Assembly (NCBI RefSeq): GCF_018614095.1
Contig: NZ_JAGGOY010000088.1
Coordinates: 1 to 54,430 of the forward strand
Length of the DNA: 54,430 bases
DNA from: Streptomyces sp. ISL-87
GTDB taxonomy: Bacteria > Actinomycetota > Actinomycetes > Streptomycetales > Streptomycetaceae
Direction: 5' to 3'
This document shows positions 16,841-24,772 of this stretch, in pieces. Each line of letters begins with the position of its first letter. Position 1 is the first letter of the stretch. The notes under the pieces are model-generated. The model did no database searches, was not told where the DNA came from, and saw only the letters and a program-made list of their open reading frames with translations. The position numbers were made by a program, and so were the translations under genes.

Positions 16841-17563
16841 CTACTCCGCGCTCTTGTCGGCGGCCTTGGCCGCCTTCTCGGCGTCGGCGATCTGGCGCTT
16901 GGCGGCCGTCGCGTAGATGTCGACGTACTCCTGGCCGGAAAGCTTCATGATCTCGTACATGACCTCGTCGGTCACCGAGCGCAGGATGAAGCGGTCGCTG
17001 TCCATGCCCTGGTAGCGGCTGAAGTCCAGCGGCTTGCCGATCCGGATGCCCGGGCGCATCAGCTTCGGGACCACCTTGCCGGGCGGCTGGATCTTCTCGG
17101 TGTCGATCATCGCGACGGGGATCACGGGCGCGCCGGTGGCCAGGGCCACGCGGGCCAGGCCGCCGGGCTTACCGCGGTAGAGGCGGCCGTCGGGTGAACG
17201 CGTCCCCTCGGGGTAGATACCGAACAGCTCTCCGCGCTCGATGACGTCGATACCGCTCTTGATGGCGGCCTCGCCGGCTCCGCGGGCGCCGGAGCGGTCC
17301 ACCGGGAGCTGGCCCACACCCTTGAAGAAGGCGGCGGTCAGCTTGCCCTTGACGCCGGGGGAGGTGAAGTACTCCGCCTTCGCGATGAAGGTGACCTTCC
17401 GGTCCAGTACGGCCGGGAGGAAGAAGGAGTCCGAGAAGGACAGGTGGTTGCTCGCGAGGATCGCCGGCCCCTCCGCGGGAATGTTCTCGAGGCCCTCCAC
17501 CCACGGCCTGAAGGCGAGCTTCAGGGACCCCCCGATGGAGAACTTCATTGCGCCGTAGATCAA
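16841..17563 (-). CDS. plsC: 1-acyl-sn-glycerol-3-phosphate acyltransferase family protein
   Basis: A 240-residue PlsC-family protein. The catalytic HX4D motif is NHLSFSDSF (about residues 39-47). The substrate-binding motif is YPEGTRSPDGR (about 118-128), and PVIPVAMIDT is the fourth block. It transfers a fatty acyl group to lysophosphatidate or a related acceptor at the membrane. A TTG start at 17563 is preferred because AGGAAGG lies 8 bases upstream; the ATG five codons later lacks a Shine-Dalgarno sequence. The C-terminus is an Ala/Lys-rich helix. It is divergent from the esterase gene. Confidence 0.9.
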   Translation of the reverse strand: MIYGAMKFSIGGSLKLAFRPWVEGLENIPAEGPAILASNHLSFSDSFFLPAVLDRKVTFIAKAEYFTSPGVKGKLTAAFFKGVGQLPVDRSGARGAGEAAIKSGIDVIERGELFGIYPEGTRSPDGRLYRGKPGGLARVALATGAPVIPVAMIDTEKIQPPGKVVPKLMRPGIRIGKPLDFSRYQGMDSDRFILRSVTDEVMYEIMKLSGQEYVDIYATAAKRQIADAEKAAKAADKSAE

Positions 17564-17707
17564 CTCGAAAGCCTTCCTGTGTCTGTCGAACAGACCTTAT
17601 CCCCTGGGTCCGCCTGGAAGGCCCGACGACCCTGGTCGGTGTCACCCCGGTCGCGTACGGTGAAGTCACACAGCGCTACGTACCCCCGCCCCCCGAAGGA
17701 GACCCTG

Positions 17708-18487
17708 GTGCCCGTCCTCCCTGGAGCAGAGCCGTTCCGCCACGAGGGCGGAGAGGTCGGCGTGCTTCTCTGCCACGGCTTCACCGGTTCCCCGCAGTCG
17801 CTGCGCCCCTGGGCCGAGTATCTGGCCGAGCGCGGGCTGACGGTGTCGCTGCCGCTGCTGCCCGGGCACGGGACGCGCTGGCAGGACATGCAGCTCACGG
17901 GCTGGCAGGACTGGTACGCGGAGGTGGACCGCGCGCTGCGCGAGCTGCTGGAGCGGTGCACGCAGGTGTTCGTCTTCGGGCTGTCGATGGGCGGTGCGCT
18001 GTCCCTGCGGCTGGCGGCCAAGCACGGGGACGCGATCAGCGGCATCGTGCTGGTCAACCCGGCCAACAAGGTGCACGACCCGCTGGCCTTCGCCCTTCCG
18101 GTGGCCAAGCACTTCATCCGCACCGCGCCGGGCATCGCCAGCGACATCGCGAAGCCGGGGTCGGTCGAGGTCGGGTACGACCGGGTGCCGACCCGCGCCG
18201 CGCACTCGCTGCGGAAGTTCTTCCAGATGCTGGACACCGAGCTGCCGCAGGTGACGCAGCCGCTGCTGGTGCTGCACAGCCCGCAGGACCATGTCGTACC
18301 GCCGGCGGACTCGGCGCGGATCCTCTCGCGGGTGTCGTCCACGGATGTCACCGAGACCCTGCTGGAACAGAGCTACCACGTCGCGACGTTGGACCATGAC
18401 GCGGAGCGGATCTTCGCGGACAGTTTTGCGTTCGTCGGGCGGCTCGCGGAGAGCGTCGGCAGGGAGGGGGCGGCCAGCGGTGGCTGA
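17708..18487 (+). CDS. Alpha/beta hydrolase, carboxylesterase / monoacylglycerol-lipase-like
   Basis: A 259-residue hydrolase. The oxyanion motif is LLCHGFTGSPQSLRPW (about residue 21), the nucleophile elbow is FGLSMGGAL (Ser near 93), the acid is in LVLHSPQDHVVP and the histidine is in QSYHVATLD, so the triad is complete. The fold and length (about 250) match EstD/YvaK-type carboxylesterases acting on short or medium acyl esters. The GTG at 17708 is set by AAGGAG six bases upstream. It overlaps the next gene by eight bases. Confidence 0.9.
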   Translation: MPVLPGAEPFRHEGGEVGVLLCHGFTGSPQSLRPWAEYLAERGLTVSLPLLPGHGTRWQDMQLTGWQDWYAEVDRALRELLERCTQVFVFGLSMGGALSLRLAAKHGDAISGIVLVNPANKVHDPLAFALPVAKHFIRTAPGIASDIAKPGSVEVGYDRVPTRAAHSLRKFFQMLDTELPQVTQPLLVLHSPQDHVVPPADSARILSRVSSTDVTETLLEQSYHVATLDHDAERIFADSFAFVGRLAESVGREGAASGG

Positions 18488-19061
18488 GCACGAGGAGTCG
18501 TCAGGGGGCGTTCCCCCGCTGGACGAGGAGGCGGCGTGGGCGGCGATCGTCGCCGGGTACGGGCAGGAACCGCCGGACCCGCCGGGCGCGAGACCGTTCA
18601 AGCCGATCAAGAATTTGATGCTGCCGGAGGAGGACGTCCAGCCGGAGCCCGACGCGGCCAAGCCGCCGGAGAAGGACACTCCGCCGGAGCCCGCGCTGGG
18701 CAGCTCGGTGATCTTCGCCCCGGGGGTGGGCGTGACCGGCCCCGGTGCCGGCTCCGGCCCGAGGGACCACTCCCTGGCGGAGCCGAAGGACGACGACGCG
18801 ACCCCGGCGGACGAGGGCCACTTCATCCCCCCGGAGCCGGACCTTCCGCCGGCGGACACCACGTCCAAGTTCGCGTGGCTGGCGGTGGTGGGCGGCCCGG
18901 TGCTGCTTCTGCTGGCGGTGCTGCTCCAGTGGGAGATGACGTGGTGGCTCACCACGCTGGGCATCGGTGGCTTCCTGGGCGGGTTTGCCACGCTGGTGGC
19001 CCGGATGTCGCAGGGCGACGACGACGATGACGACGACCCGGGCCGCGGCGCGGTCGTCTGA
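18480..19061 (+). CDS. Membrane-anchored proline-rich protein of unknown function
   Basis: A 193-residue protein I cannot assign to a family. The first about 125 residues are acidic, Pro-rich and probably disordered. Then come two hydrophobic helices (AWLAVVGGPVLLLLAVLL and LGIGGFLGGFATLVA) and an unusual C-terminal run of seven aspartates (GDDDDDDDPG). Topology suggests a cytoplasmic tail with two membrane passes. Its GTG start at 18480 lies inside the esterase gene, so the two are translationally coupled and may act together. An 18-base tandem duplication covers its stop codon. Confidence 0.75.
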   Translation: MAEHEESSGGVPPLDEEAAWAAIVAGYGQEPPDPPGARPFKPIKNLMLPEEDVQPEPDAAKPPEKDTPPEPALGSSVIFAPGVGVTGPGAGSGPRDHSLAEPKDDDATPADEGHFIPPEPDLPPADTTSKFAWLAVVGGPVLLLLAVLLQWEMTWWLTTLGIGGFLGGFATLVARMSQGDDDDDDDPGRGAVV

Positions 19062-19091
19062 CCTTCTTCCCGCGTCTGACCTTCTTCCCGC
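19056..19091. repeat. 18-base tandem duplication across a stop codon
   Basis: GTCTGACCTTCTTCCCGC occurs twice in direct contact (19056-19073 and 19074-19091). The first copy contains the TGA stop of the membrane protein gene, and the second repeats it in the same frame. Confidence 0.9.
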
Positions 19092-19152
19092 GCCGCGCGT
19101 TCGGCTCGGCGCGGGGGCCAGTCAGGGGGCCCTGCCCGGCGGCCCGCCGGTG

Positions 19153-19950
19153 CTACAGGGCTGGTAGCCGGAGGGCGGCCAGGACCGGGAGGTGGTCCGT
19201 CGCGGCGTGGAGGTCGGCGTCCGCGACACCCGGCAGGCCCGCGGGGACACCGCAGGCCAGGACCTCGACACCCGCCGAGGCGAACACCGCGTCGATCCGG
19301 CGCGGTGTGCCGGACCGTACGAAGGTGTGCTCCCCGCCCCAGGGGGACACCGTCCGGCAGTCCTGGAGCCGTCCGGCCAGCAGGCGGAAGGCCGGCCCGT
19401 CCGGGGTCTCGTTGAAGTCGCCCGCGGCGATCGCGTACGGGGTGTCCATGCCCGAGAGCCGGTCCAGCAGCAGGCCCGCCTGGGCGAACCGCTCCCCCGC
19501 GTCCAGGGAGAGGTGCGCGCTCATGACAGCCACTCGCGCTGCCCCCAGACGTACCACCGCCGTGGCGAAGCCCCGCCGGTGCAGCCCGGGCGTCAACGGC
19601 AGGAGGACGTCTTCGGTGCGTTCCACGAAGGCCCGTAGGGAGCACAGCAGCAGCGGGCCCGCGGCGGTCGCGCCGCCCGACAGGAGCACGAGGTCACACC
19701 GCGCCGCCAGCCTCGCCGCATGTTTGCGCCAGCGGAAGAAGCGCGGGGCCTCCTGTACGAAGACCAGGTCCGGCTCGCACGCCCGGATCACCCGGACCAG
19801 CGCGTCCTCGTCGTCGCGCAGCGAGCGGATGTTGTAGCTGAGCACCCGGACCACGGCGGAACCGTCCGGCTCCGTACGGGACTTCGGCAGCGGGGGCAGC
19901 AGCGGCAGTGGCAACGGCTCTGACTGGGGCTGGGGCTGTTTCAGGTCCAT
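19153..19950 (-). CDS. Endonuclease/exonuclease/phosphatase family protein
   Basis: A 265-residue protein with the EEP (DNase I-like) catalytic order: LSYNIRSLRDD, VFVQEAPRF (metal-binding Glu), MSAHLSLD, AAGDFNETPDG, RRIDAVFA and the C-terminal TDHLPVLA with the catalytic His. The superfamily hydrolyses phosphodiesters in nucleic acids, lipids or phosphoinositides; the substrate cannot be told from sequence. The ATG at 19950 was chosen because TATCTT lies six bases upstream (leaderless pattern); the longer open frame upstream is non-coding. The N-terminal 30 residues are Pro/Leu/Gln-rich and not a clear signal peptide. Confidence 0.85.
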   Translation of the reverse strand: MDLKQPQPQSEPLPLPLLPPLPKSRTEPDGSAVVRVLSYNIRSLRDDEDALVRVIRACEPDLVFVQEAPRFFRWRKHAARLAARCDLVLLSGGATAAGPLLLCSLRAFVERTEDVLLPLTPGLHRRGFATAVVRLGAARVAVMSAHLSLDAGERFAQAGLLLDRLSGMDTPYAIAAGDFNETPDGPAFRLLAGRLQDCRTVSPWGGEHTFVRSGTPRRIDAVFASAGVEVLACGVPAGLPGVADADLHAATDHLPVLAALRLPAL

Positions 19951-19967
19951 GGCGGCAAGATACGCAG

Positions 19968-20002
19968 CCGCCCGCCGCGCCCCCAGGGGGCGCGGCGGGC
20001 GG
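19968..20002 (-). terminator. Terminator of glkA
   Basis: A 16-base perfect GC stem (19968-19983 and 19987-20002) with loop CAG, 19 bases past the glkA stop. It also lies just upstream of the EEP gene and its putative -10. Confidence 0.8.
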
Positions 20003-20021
20003 TCGGAGGACAACGGGAGGC

Positions 20022-20963
20022 TCAGCCCTGGCGCGCCAGGTCCGCCGCGCCGACCAGGCCGGCCTTGCCGCCGAGCTGCGCGGCGAGCACCTGCGCGTGC
20101 GGACGCCACGCGCCGCCGACCAGCCAGCGCTTGAAGGACTTGCGGATGGGGTCGAGGACCAGGTCGCCCTCGTCCGAGACCCCGCCGCCGACGATGAACG
20201 CCGACGGGTCGAACAGCGAGGCCAGGTCCGCCAGGCCCGCGCCGGCCCAGCGGGCCAGCTCGCGGAAGGCGTCGATGGCCACCAGGTCGCCCTGCCGGGC
20301 CGCCTGGCTGATGTGCTTGCCCTCGATGCCGTCGGGGGTGCCGTCGCCGAGCGCGAGGAGGACCGTCGCGTTCTCGGGGGTGGCCTTGGCGCGCTGCTTC
20401 GCGTACCGGACGAGCGCGCGCCCGGAGGCGTACTGCTCCCAGCAGCCCTGGCTGCCGCACCCGCACAGCAGGCCGTCCGGGACCACCCGGATGTGCCCGA
20501 ACTCGGCGGCCACGCCGAACCGCCCGCGCCGCAGCTTGTTGCCGATGATGATGCCGCCGCCGAGGCCGGTGCCGAGGGTGATGCAGATGACGTCCTCGTG
20601 GCCCTGGCCGGCGCCGAAGCGGTATTCGCCCCAGGCCGCGCAGTTCGCGTCGTTCTCGACGACGACCGGCAGGCCGATGCGCTGCTCGACCTTGTCCTTC
20701 AGCGGCTCGTGCCGCCAGTTGATGTTCGGCGCGAAGAGTACGGTCGCGCGCTTGTCGTCCACGTATCCGGCGGCGCCGATGCCGACGGCGTCGATGGTGT
20801 GGTTGCTGCTGACTTCGGACACGGCGGCGCAGATCGCATCCGTCACGCCGTCCGCGGTCGGCGGGGTGGGCACCTTGTACGTCTCAAGGATGGTGCCCTC
20901 TTCGTCGACCACGCCGGCCGCGATCTTCGTGCCGCCGATGTCGACGCCGATGGTGAGTCCCAT
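20022..20963 (-). CDS. glkA: Glucokinase (ROK family)
   Basis: A 313-residue ROK-family kinase. Motifs are the phosphate loop GVDIGGTKIAAGVVD at the N-terminus, NWRHEPLKD, ENDANCAAWGE with the catalytic Asp, TLGTGLGGGI, and the zinc-binding CGCGSQGCWEQYASG. It phosphorylates glucose with ATP. In Streptomyces the orthologous GlkA also mediates carbon catabolite repression, which I infer here from high similarity. It is followed by its own terminator and is probably monocistronic. Confidence 0.95.
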   Translation of the reverse strand: MGLTIGVDIGGTKIAAGVVDEEGTILETYKVPTPPTADGVTDAICAAVSEVSSNHTIDAVGIGAAGYVDDKRATVLFAPNINWRHEPLKDKVEQRIGLPVVVENDANCAAWGEYRFGAGQGHEDVICITLGTGLGGGIIIGNKLRRGRFGVAAEFGHIRVVPDGLLCGCGSQGCWEQYASGRALVRYAKQRAKATPENATVLLALGDGTPDGIEGKHISQAARQGDLVAIDAFRELARWAGAGLADLASLFDPSAFIVGGGVSDEGDLVLDPIRKSFKRWLVGGAWRPHAQVLAAQLGGKAGLVGAADLARQG

Positions 20964-21024
20964 TAGTCCCTCGGTTTCCGGTCAAACCCCGCCACGGCCA
21001 ACGGTACCCGAGGGCGGCAGCCCA

Positions 21025-21501
21025 TCAGTCGAGATCGATCCGCTCGTTCGGGCCCGTGCCGGGTCCGTCGTCGCGCGGGTCGCGGGGGTCGTTCTCCTCG
21101 CGGGGGGCCTGGCGGGGCGCCGGCGGCTCGTCGCGGGTCCAGCGGCGCTCGTGTCCCTCGACGGCCGAGCGGTAGGCGGCGAGCAGCTCGGAGCCGGCGG
21201 CCGCGAGGTGGTCGAAGACCTCGGGGTTGCGCTCTATCACGGGCTTGGCGGCGGTCTTCGCCTGGTTGACGAACTGCCGTACGGCGCCCTGGGCGGCCTC
21301 GCCCAGCAGCGGGTTGTTCAGCGCGGAGACCTTGTCGGCGACGGCCTCGAAGAGCTTGAACAGCTCCTCGGCGGCGGTCCCGGTGGCCCCGCCGCCCACG
21401 CCCTGCTCCGCGCGGTGGCGGGCCTGCTCGGCGGCGAGGTCCTCGGCGCAGGCCTTGGCCCAGGCGTCATCGTCGTTGGGGCGGTCGGTGGCCTCGCTCA
21501 T
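21025..21501 (-). CDS. DUF5304-type hypothetical protein
   Basis: A 158-residue soluble protein. Residues about 8-110 are predicted helical (AWAKACAEDLAAEQARH, ELFKLFEAVADKV, QGAVRQFVNQAKTAAKPV) and include an NPEVFDHLAAAGSELLAAYR helix. The last about 45 residues are acidic, Pro/Arg-rich and disordered. I believe this is the Streptomyces DUF5304 family, whose role is unknown. It lies downstream of, and in the same direction as, the ArsA-like ATPase and SRPBCC genes, with a 99-base gap. Confidence 0.75.
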   Translation of the reverse strand: MSEATDRPNDDDAWAKACAEDLAAEQARHRAEQGVGGGATGTAAEELFKLFEAVADKVSALNNPLLGEAAQGAVRQFVNQAKTAAKPVIERNPEVFDHLAAAGSELLAAYRSAVEGHERRWTRDEPPAPRQAPREENDPRDPRDDGPGTGPNERIDLD

Positions 21502-21600
21502 GGCGGACTCTCCTGCGGCAGCTGCGGGGCGTGCGGTTTCGGGCTGGTCGTGCTGGTTGTACGGGCTACCTTCGACGGTACCCGAATGGCGGTACGGACC

Positions 21601-22821
21601 TCAGCGCGCGCGGGGCCACAGTCCCGGGTCGGGGGTGAAGCGGATGCGGAGGACGTCGTCGGCCAGGGCGGCGCCGGAGACCGTGCAGCGGCGAAGCGCG
21701 GCGGGCAGCGGAACGATCCTGCGATACGGGCCCACGGTGAGCAGCAGCTCGTCGCCGCGCCGGATCAGGTCGAGGTCGCGCTTGTCCGCCCGGGGCAGCG
21801 GAACCGCCCATACGAGTACCCCGTCCTCGGCGAGCCGGTCCTCGACGGCCCACGCGGTCCGGGTGGTCCCGGGCGCGGTCGGGGCGAGCCCGTCGGCCGC
21901 GGCCAGCAGGGCCAGGTCCTCGGGCCCCTGCGGATCCCGCCCGAGATGCCGGAGCGGGACCACGGGCAGCCCGTCGGCCCACTGGGCGGCGTACTTCTCC
22001 TGCTGGGCGGCGAGCCCGGCGAGCCACGGGTCGGCGGAGTCCTGGGGCAGGAGCCGGTTGCACACGAGGTCGGCGACGCGCAGCTGGTGCAGGGCGAGCC
22101 CGAGCCGGCCGGTCCGCAGGGCGGCGTCGGAGGCGGGTCCCGGCTCGGCGACCAGGCGCAGCTCGGTGGTGTCGGCCTCGACCACGGCCTGGACGGCGGC
22201 CAGCTCCTCGTCCCACCGCGCGGCGGTCTCGTACAGCCACTGCGCGGGCATGGGTACGCCGGCCAGCTGGGCGAGTACGGGACGCAGGGCGCGGGCGGCC
22301 TGGCGCTCCGCGGGGAGCAGCCGGGCCAGGTAGCGGCGCAGCTGGGCGGGGAGGGCGAGGGTGGCCACGGTCCGGTGCAGCGGGGGCATGTCCACGACGA
22401 CGAGGTCGATCCCGGGCGCGGTGGCGGCCCGGCGAAGGGCGCGGAGCAGCGCGAACTCTTCGGCACCGGGCAGTTCGGTGAGCTCCTCGGCGCCCAGTGG
22501 CCGGCCGCCGAGCATCCCGAGCAAGGTGGCGCCGCGCTCCTGGAGGGCGACCAGCTCTGCGCGGAACTCCTCGCCGGAGTCGACGCGGGCCACGAGAACC
22601 CCGCCGACGGGTTGGGCGTACAGCCCGGGGGCGGCTTCGACGGTCTGTCCCGTCACCGGCCCAGCCGGCGCGGCCGGCCCGGCCATCGGATCCCCGGGGT
22701 TGCCCGGGTCGCCGGACAGCAGGAGCACGCGTCGGCCCGTCCGCGCGGCGGCGGTGGCGGTCGCCGCGGCGACGGTGGTCCGCCCGGCTCCGCCGGGGCC
22801 GGTGATCAGCTGCATGTGCAT
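21601..22821 (-). CDS. ArsA-like P-loop ATPase with a deviant Walker A
   Basis: A 406-residue protein with a SIMIBI-class fold. It has an N-terminal P-loop-like GPGGAGRTT, the segment RRVLLLSGDPGN, IDLVVVDMPPLHRTVATLALP in the switch/Walker B position, and a later VCNRLLPQD segment typical of ArsA/Get3 relatives. The usual GKGGVGKTT is changed: both lysines are replaced (Pro and Arg). The C-terminal about 60 residues form an Hsp20-like ArsA tail (RGDELLLTVGPYRRIVPLP). The partner is unknown; arsenite transport is not implied. The ATG at 22821 is chosen; an ATG two codons later is equally possible. Confidence 0.8.
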   Translation of the reverse strand: MHMQLITGPGGAGRTTVAAATATAAARTGRRVLLLSGDPGNPGDPMAGPAAPAGPVTGQTVEAAPGLYAQPVGGVLVARVDSGEEFRAELVALQERGATLLGMLGGRPLGAEELTELPGAEEFALLRALRRAATAPGIDLVVVDMPPLHRTVATLALPAQLRRYLARLLPAERQAARALRPVLAQLAGVPMPAQWLYETAARWDEELAAVQAVVEADTTELRLVAEPGPASDAALRTGRLGLALHQLRVADLVCNRLLPQDSADPWLAGLAAQQEKYAAQWADGLPVVPLRHLGRDPQGPEDLALLAAADGLAPTAPGTTRTAWAVEDRLAEDGVLVWAVPLPRADKRDLDLIRRGDELLLTVGPYRRIVPLPAALRRCTVSGAALADDVLRIRFTPDPGLWPRAR

Positions 22822-22909
22822 GGTGTGCCTGCTCCGGATCGGTGTATCGGGCCCTGCCGCCTCGAAAATGTGCCGCTGCGCGGAGCCTCTCCCCGCCCCG
22901 CCCCTTCTC

Positions 22910-23043
22910 CTCCCCCAGACTCCGTCCGGGGGGACCCCCACCCGGGCTCCGCCCGGACCCGCGCCTCAAACGCCGGCGGGGCTATTTTCAGCCTCGCCGG
23001 CGTTTGAGGCGCTGGGGGTCCCCCCGGACGGAGTCTGGGGGAG
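22910..23043. repeat. 134-base nested inverted repeat (double palindrome)
   Basis: The outer arms at 22910-22940 and 23013-23043 are 31 bases each and perfectly complementary. The inner arms at 22963-22983 and 22990-23010 are 21 bases with a single G-U, around loop ATTTTC, and are two facing copies of the dispersed GCCGGCGTTTGAGG repeat. It lies past the 3' end of the SRPBCC gene and upstream of the ArsA-like gene. It may work as a terminator or as a structured DNA/RNA element. Confidence 0.9.
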
Positions 23044-23115
23044 GGTCCGGGGGCTGGCCCCCGGCAGCGGCGCCGCACCTTGCCCCGGACCCGTTCGACC
23101 GCCGGAGGCGACCGG

Positions 23116-23556
23116 TCAGGTGGACTCGACGCGCTTCTTCAGGCCCGCCAGGGCCCGGTCGATGATGACCTTCTCCGCCTTGCGCTTGATCATGCCCAGC
23201 ATCGGGATCTTGACGTCCACCGTCAGCTGGTACGTGACCTCCGTGCGCTTGCCGTCGTCCACCGGGGCCAGCCGGTACGAGCCGTCCAGCTGGCGCAGCA
23301 TCTGCGACTTGTCCAGGGTCCAGCTGACCTCGTTCGCGCCCGTCCAGGTGTAGGCCAGGGTGTGGTCGTCCTTGATCGCGCCCGCGTCCAGCAGCAGCCG
23401 GACCATCGAGGCGCGGCCCTCGGCGTCGGTGGCCAGGACCTCGGCCTCCTTCACCTCGCCCGTCCACTCGGGGTAGCGGGCGAAGTCGGCGATCACGGCC
23501 ATGACGTCGGCCGGCGCCGCCTCGATCGTGATGCTCGAGCTGGTGTGTTCCGCCAT
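23116..23556 (-). CDS. SRPBCC (START/polyketide-cyclase-like) family protein
   Basis: A 146-residue helix-grip protein: MAEHTSSSITIEAAP start, the conserved ADVMAVIADFARYPEWTGEVKEAEV (key piece FARYPEWTG) and a C-terminal amphipathic helix. The fold binds a hydrophobic ligand in a central cavity. Similar Streptomyces proteins are annotated as cyclase/dehydrase family, but no polyketide genes are near, so no reaction is proposed. The ATG at 23556 has GGAGGAG 8 bases upstream. It is probably in one transcription unit with the ArsA-like gene downstream unless the 134-base palindrome stops transcription. Confidence 0.85.
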   Translation of the reverse strand: MAEHTSSSITIEAAPADVMAVIADFARYPEWTGEVKEAEVLATDAEGRASMVRLLLDAGAIKDDHTLAYTWTGANEVSWTLDKSQMLRQLDGSYRLAPVDDGKRTEVTYQLTVDVKIPMLGMIKRKAEKVIIDRALAGLKKRVEST

Positions 23557-23684
23557 CGCGGTCGCTCCTCCGGGGAGTGTTCGAGAAGTGTGCGGACGAC
23601 CTCCGGCCGCCGCCGCGTGAAGGCTACCGCGCGTGTGGACCCCGCCACCGCAGCGGACCCCGCAGCCGGAGGCCGGGCCGGGCA

Positions 23685-23708
23685 GGGCAGGGCAGGGCAG
23701 GGCAGGCA
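23685..23708. repeat. Short tandem GGGCA repeat
   Basis: About five tandem copies of the pentamer GGGCA between the metallophosphoesterase stop and the SRPBCC start. The rest of the 194-base gap has no other clear signal. Confidence 0.8.
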
Positions 23709-23750
23709 GAACCAGAGAGGCAAGCAGAGCCGGGGAGGGCAAGGCAGGGC

Positions 23751-24542
23751 TCACCACTCCAGCACCCACGGCCGGCCCGTCGCCGCGAAGTGGCCGACGT
23801 TCACGCACTCCGTCCCCCCGATCCGCATCCGCCGCGCCATCGGCTGGTGCACGTGCCCGAACAGCGCGTACCGCGGCCGGGTCCGCTTGATCGCCGCCAG
23901 CAGGGCCTCGCTCCCCCGCTCGAACCGCCGCGCGACCGTGTCGTAGCAGAGCTCCGGCACCTCGGGCGGGATGTGCGAGCACAGCACGTCGACCTCCCCG
24001 AGCGCCTCCACCTTGGCCGCGTACTCCTCCACGTCCACCTCGTACGGCGTGCGCATCGGGGACGGGAGCCCGCCGCCGACGAAGCCGAAGACGCGTCCGC
24101 CGATCTCCACCCGCTCGCCGTCGAGCACGGTCGTACCGGGGCAGGCGTACTCCCGCCACAGCCCGGGGATGTCGACATTGCCGTAGGTGGCGTACGTCGG
24201 GCTGGGCAGCGCCGCGAACATCTCCGCGTACTGGCGGCGCACCGCGCCCTCGATCAGCTGTTCCCGGTCCAGCCCGGCCCACAGCTCCCGCCCGAAGTCC
24301 CGGGCCTCCGCGTACCGCCGCGCCGTCCGCAGCTCCACGATCCGGTCGGCGTTCTCGACGCCGAACAGGTCGGGGAAGATCCCGCGCGAGTGGTCGGCGT
24401 AGTCGAGGAAGAGAATGAGGTCACCGAGGCAGATCAGCGCGTCGGCGCCGTCGCCGGCCCGCGCGAGCGCTTCGGTGTTGCCGTGGACGTCACTGACGAC
24501 GTGGACCCGCGTGCCGGCGGGGCCGGATTTCCTGCCACCCAT
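23751..24542 (-). CDS. Calcineurin-like metallophosphoesterase
   Basis: A 263-residue protein with the metallophosphoesterase signature series: VVSDVHGNTEA near residue 15, CLGDLILFLDY, ATYGNVDIPG, LCSHIPPEV and LFGHVHQPMARR. These supply the Asp, His and Asn ligands of a dinuclear metal site. Substrates of such small cytosolic members range from cyclic nucleotides to dinucleoside polyphosphates, so none is proposed. The ATG at 24542 (MGGRKSGPAG) is preferred because the upstream part of the frame lacks coding bias. It is divergent from fadD. Confidence 0.87.
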   Translation of the reverse strand: MGGRKSGPAGTRVHVVSDVHGNTEALARAGDGADALICLGDLILFLDYADHSRGIFPDLFGVENADRIVELRTARRYAEARDFGRELWAGLDREQLIEGAVRRQYAEMFAALPSPTYATYGNVDIPGLWREYACPGTTVLDGERVEIGGRVFGFVGGGLPSPMRTPYEVDVEEYAAKVEALGEVDVLCSHIPPEVPELCYDTVARRFERGSEALLAAIKRTRPRYALFGHVHQPMARRMRIGGTECVNVGHFAATGRPWVLEW

Positions 24543-24616
24543 GCCCGCCACCCTAGGGGCGCCTGGGACCTGCGGGTAGTGGGGGTCGTACAGGCGGCCG
24601 GACCTGCGGTTACTTC

Positions 24617-24720
24617 CTAGTCGCAAGCGAGGTCGACTAGTGTCGGCATGGCACGCCCGCGTCATGTGACGCACGGAACATCTGGCCGGTTCCCTCTATC
24701 CGGAACCCACTACCGGTGGG
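24617..24720 (+). promoter_or_regulatory. Cluster of inverted repeats in the fadD upstream region
   Basis: There are three palindromes: CTAGTCG-N10-CGACTAG (24617-24640), GGTTCC-N8-GGAACC (24688-24707) and CCCAC-N5-GTGGG (24706-24720). TAGTGT at 24638-24643 may be a -10. They may be binding sites for a fatty-acid-responsive repressor, which is an inference. Confidence 0.4.
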
Positions 24721-24772
24721 TAACGTCCGGTCGGTCCACATGGTGGCGATGGCGCCCAGAGGAGCAGCAGTC

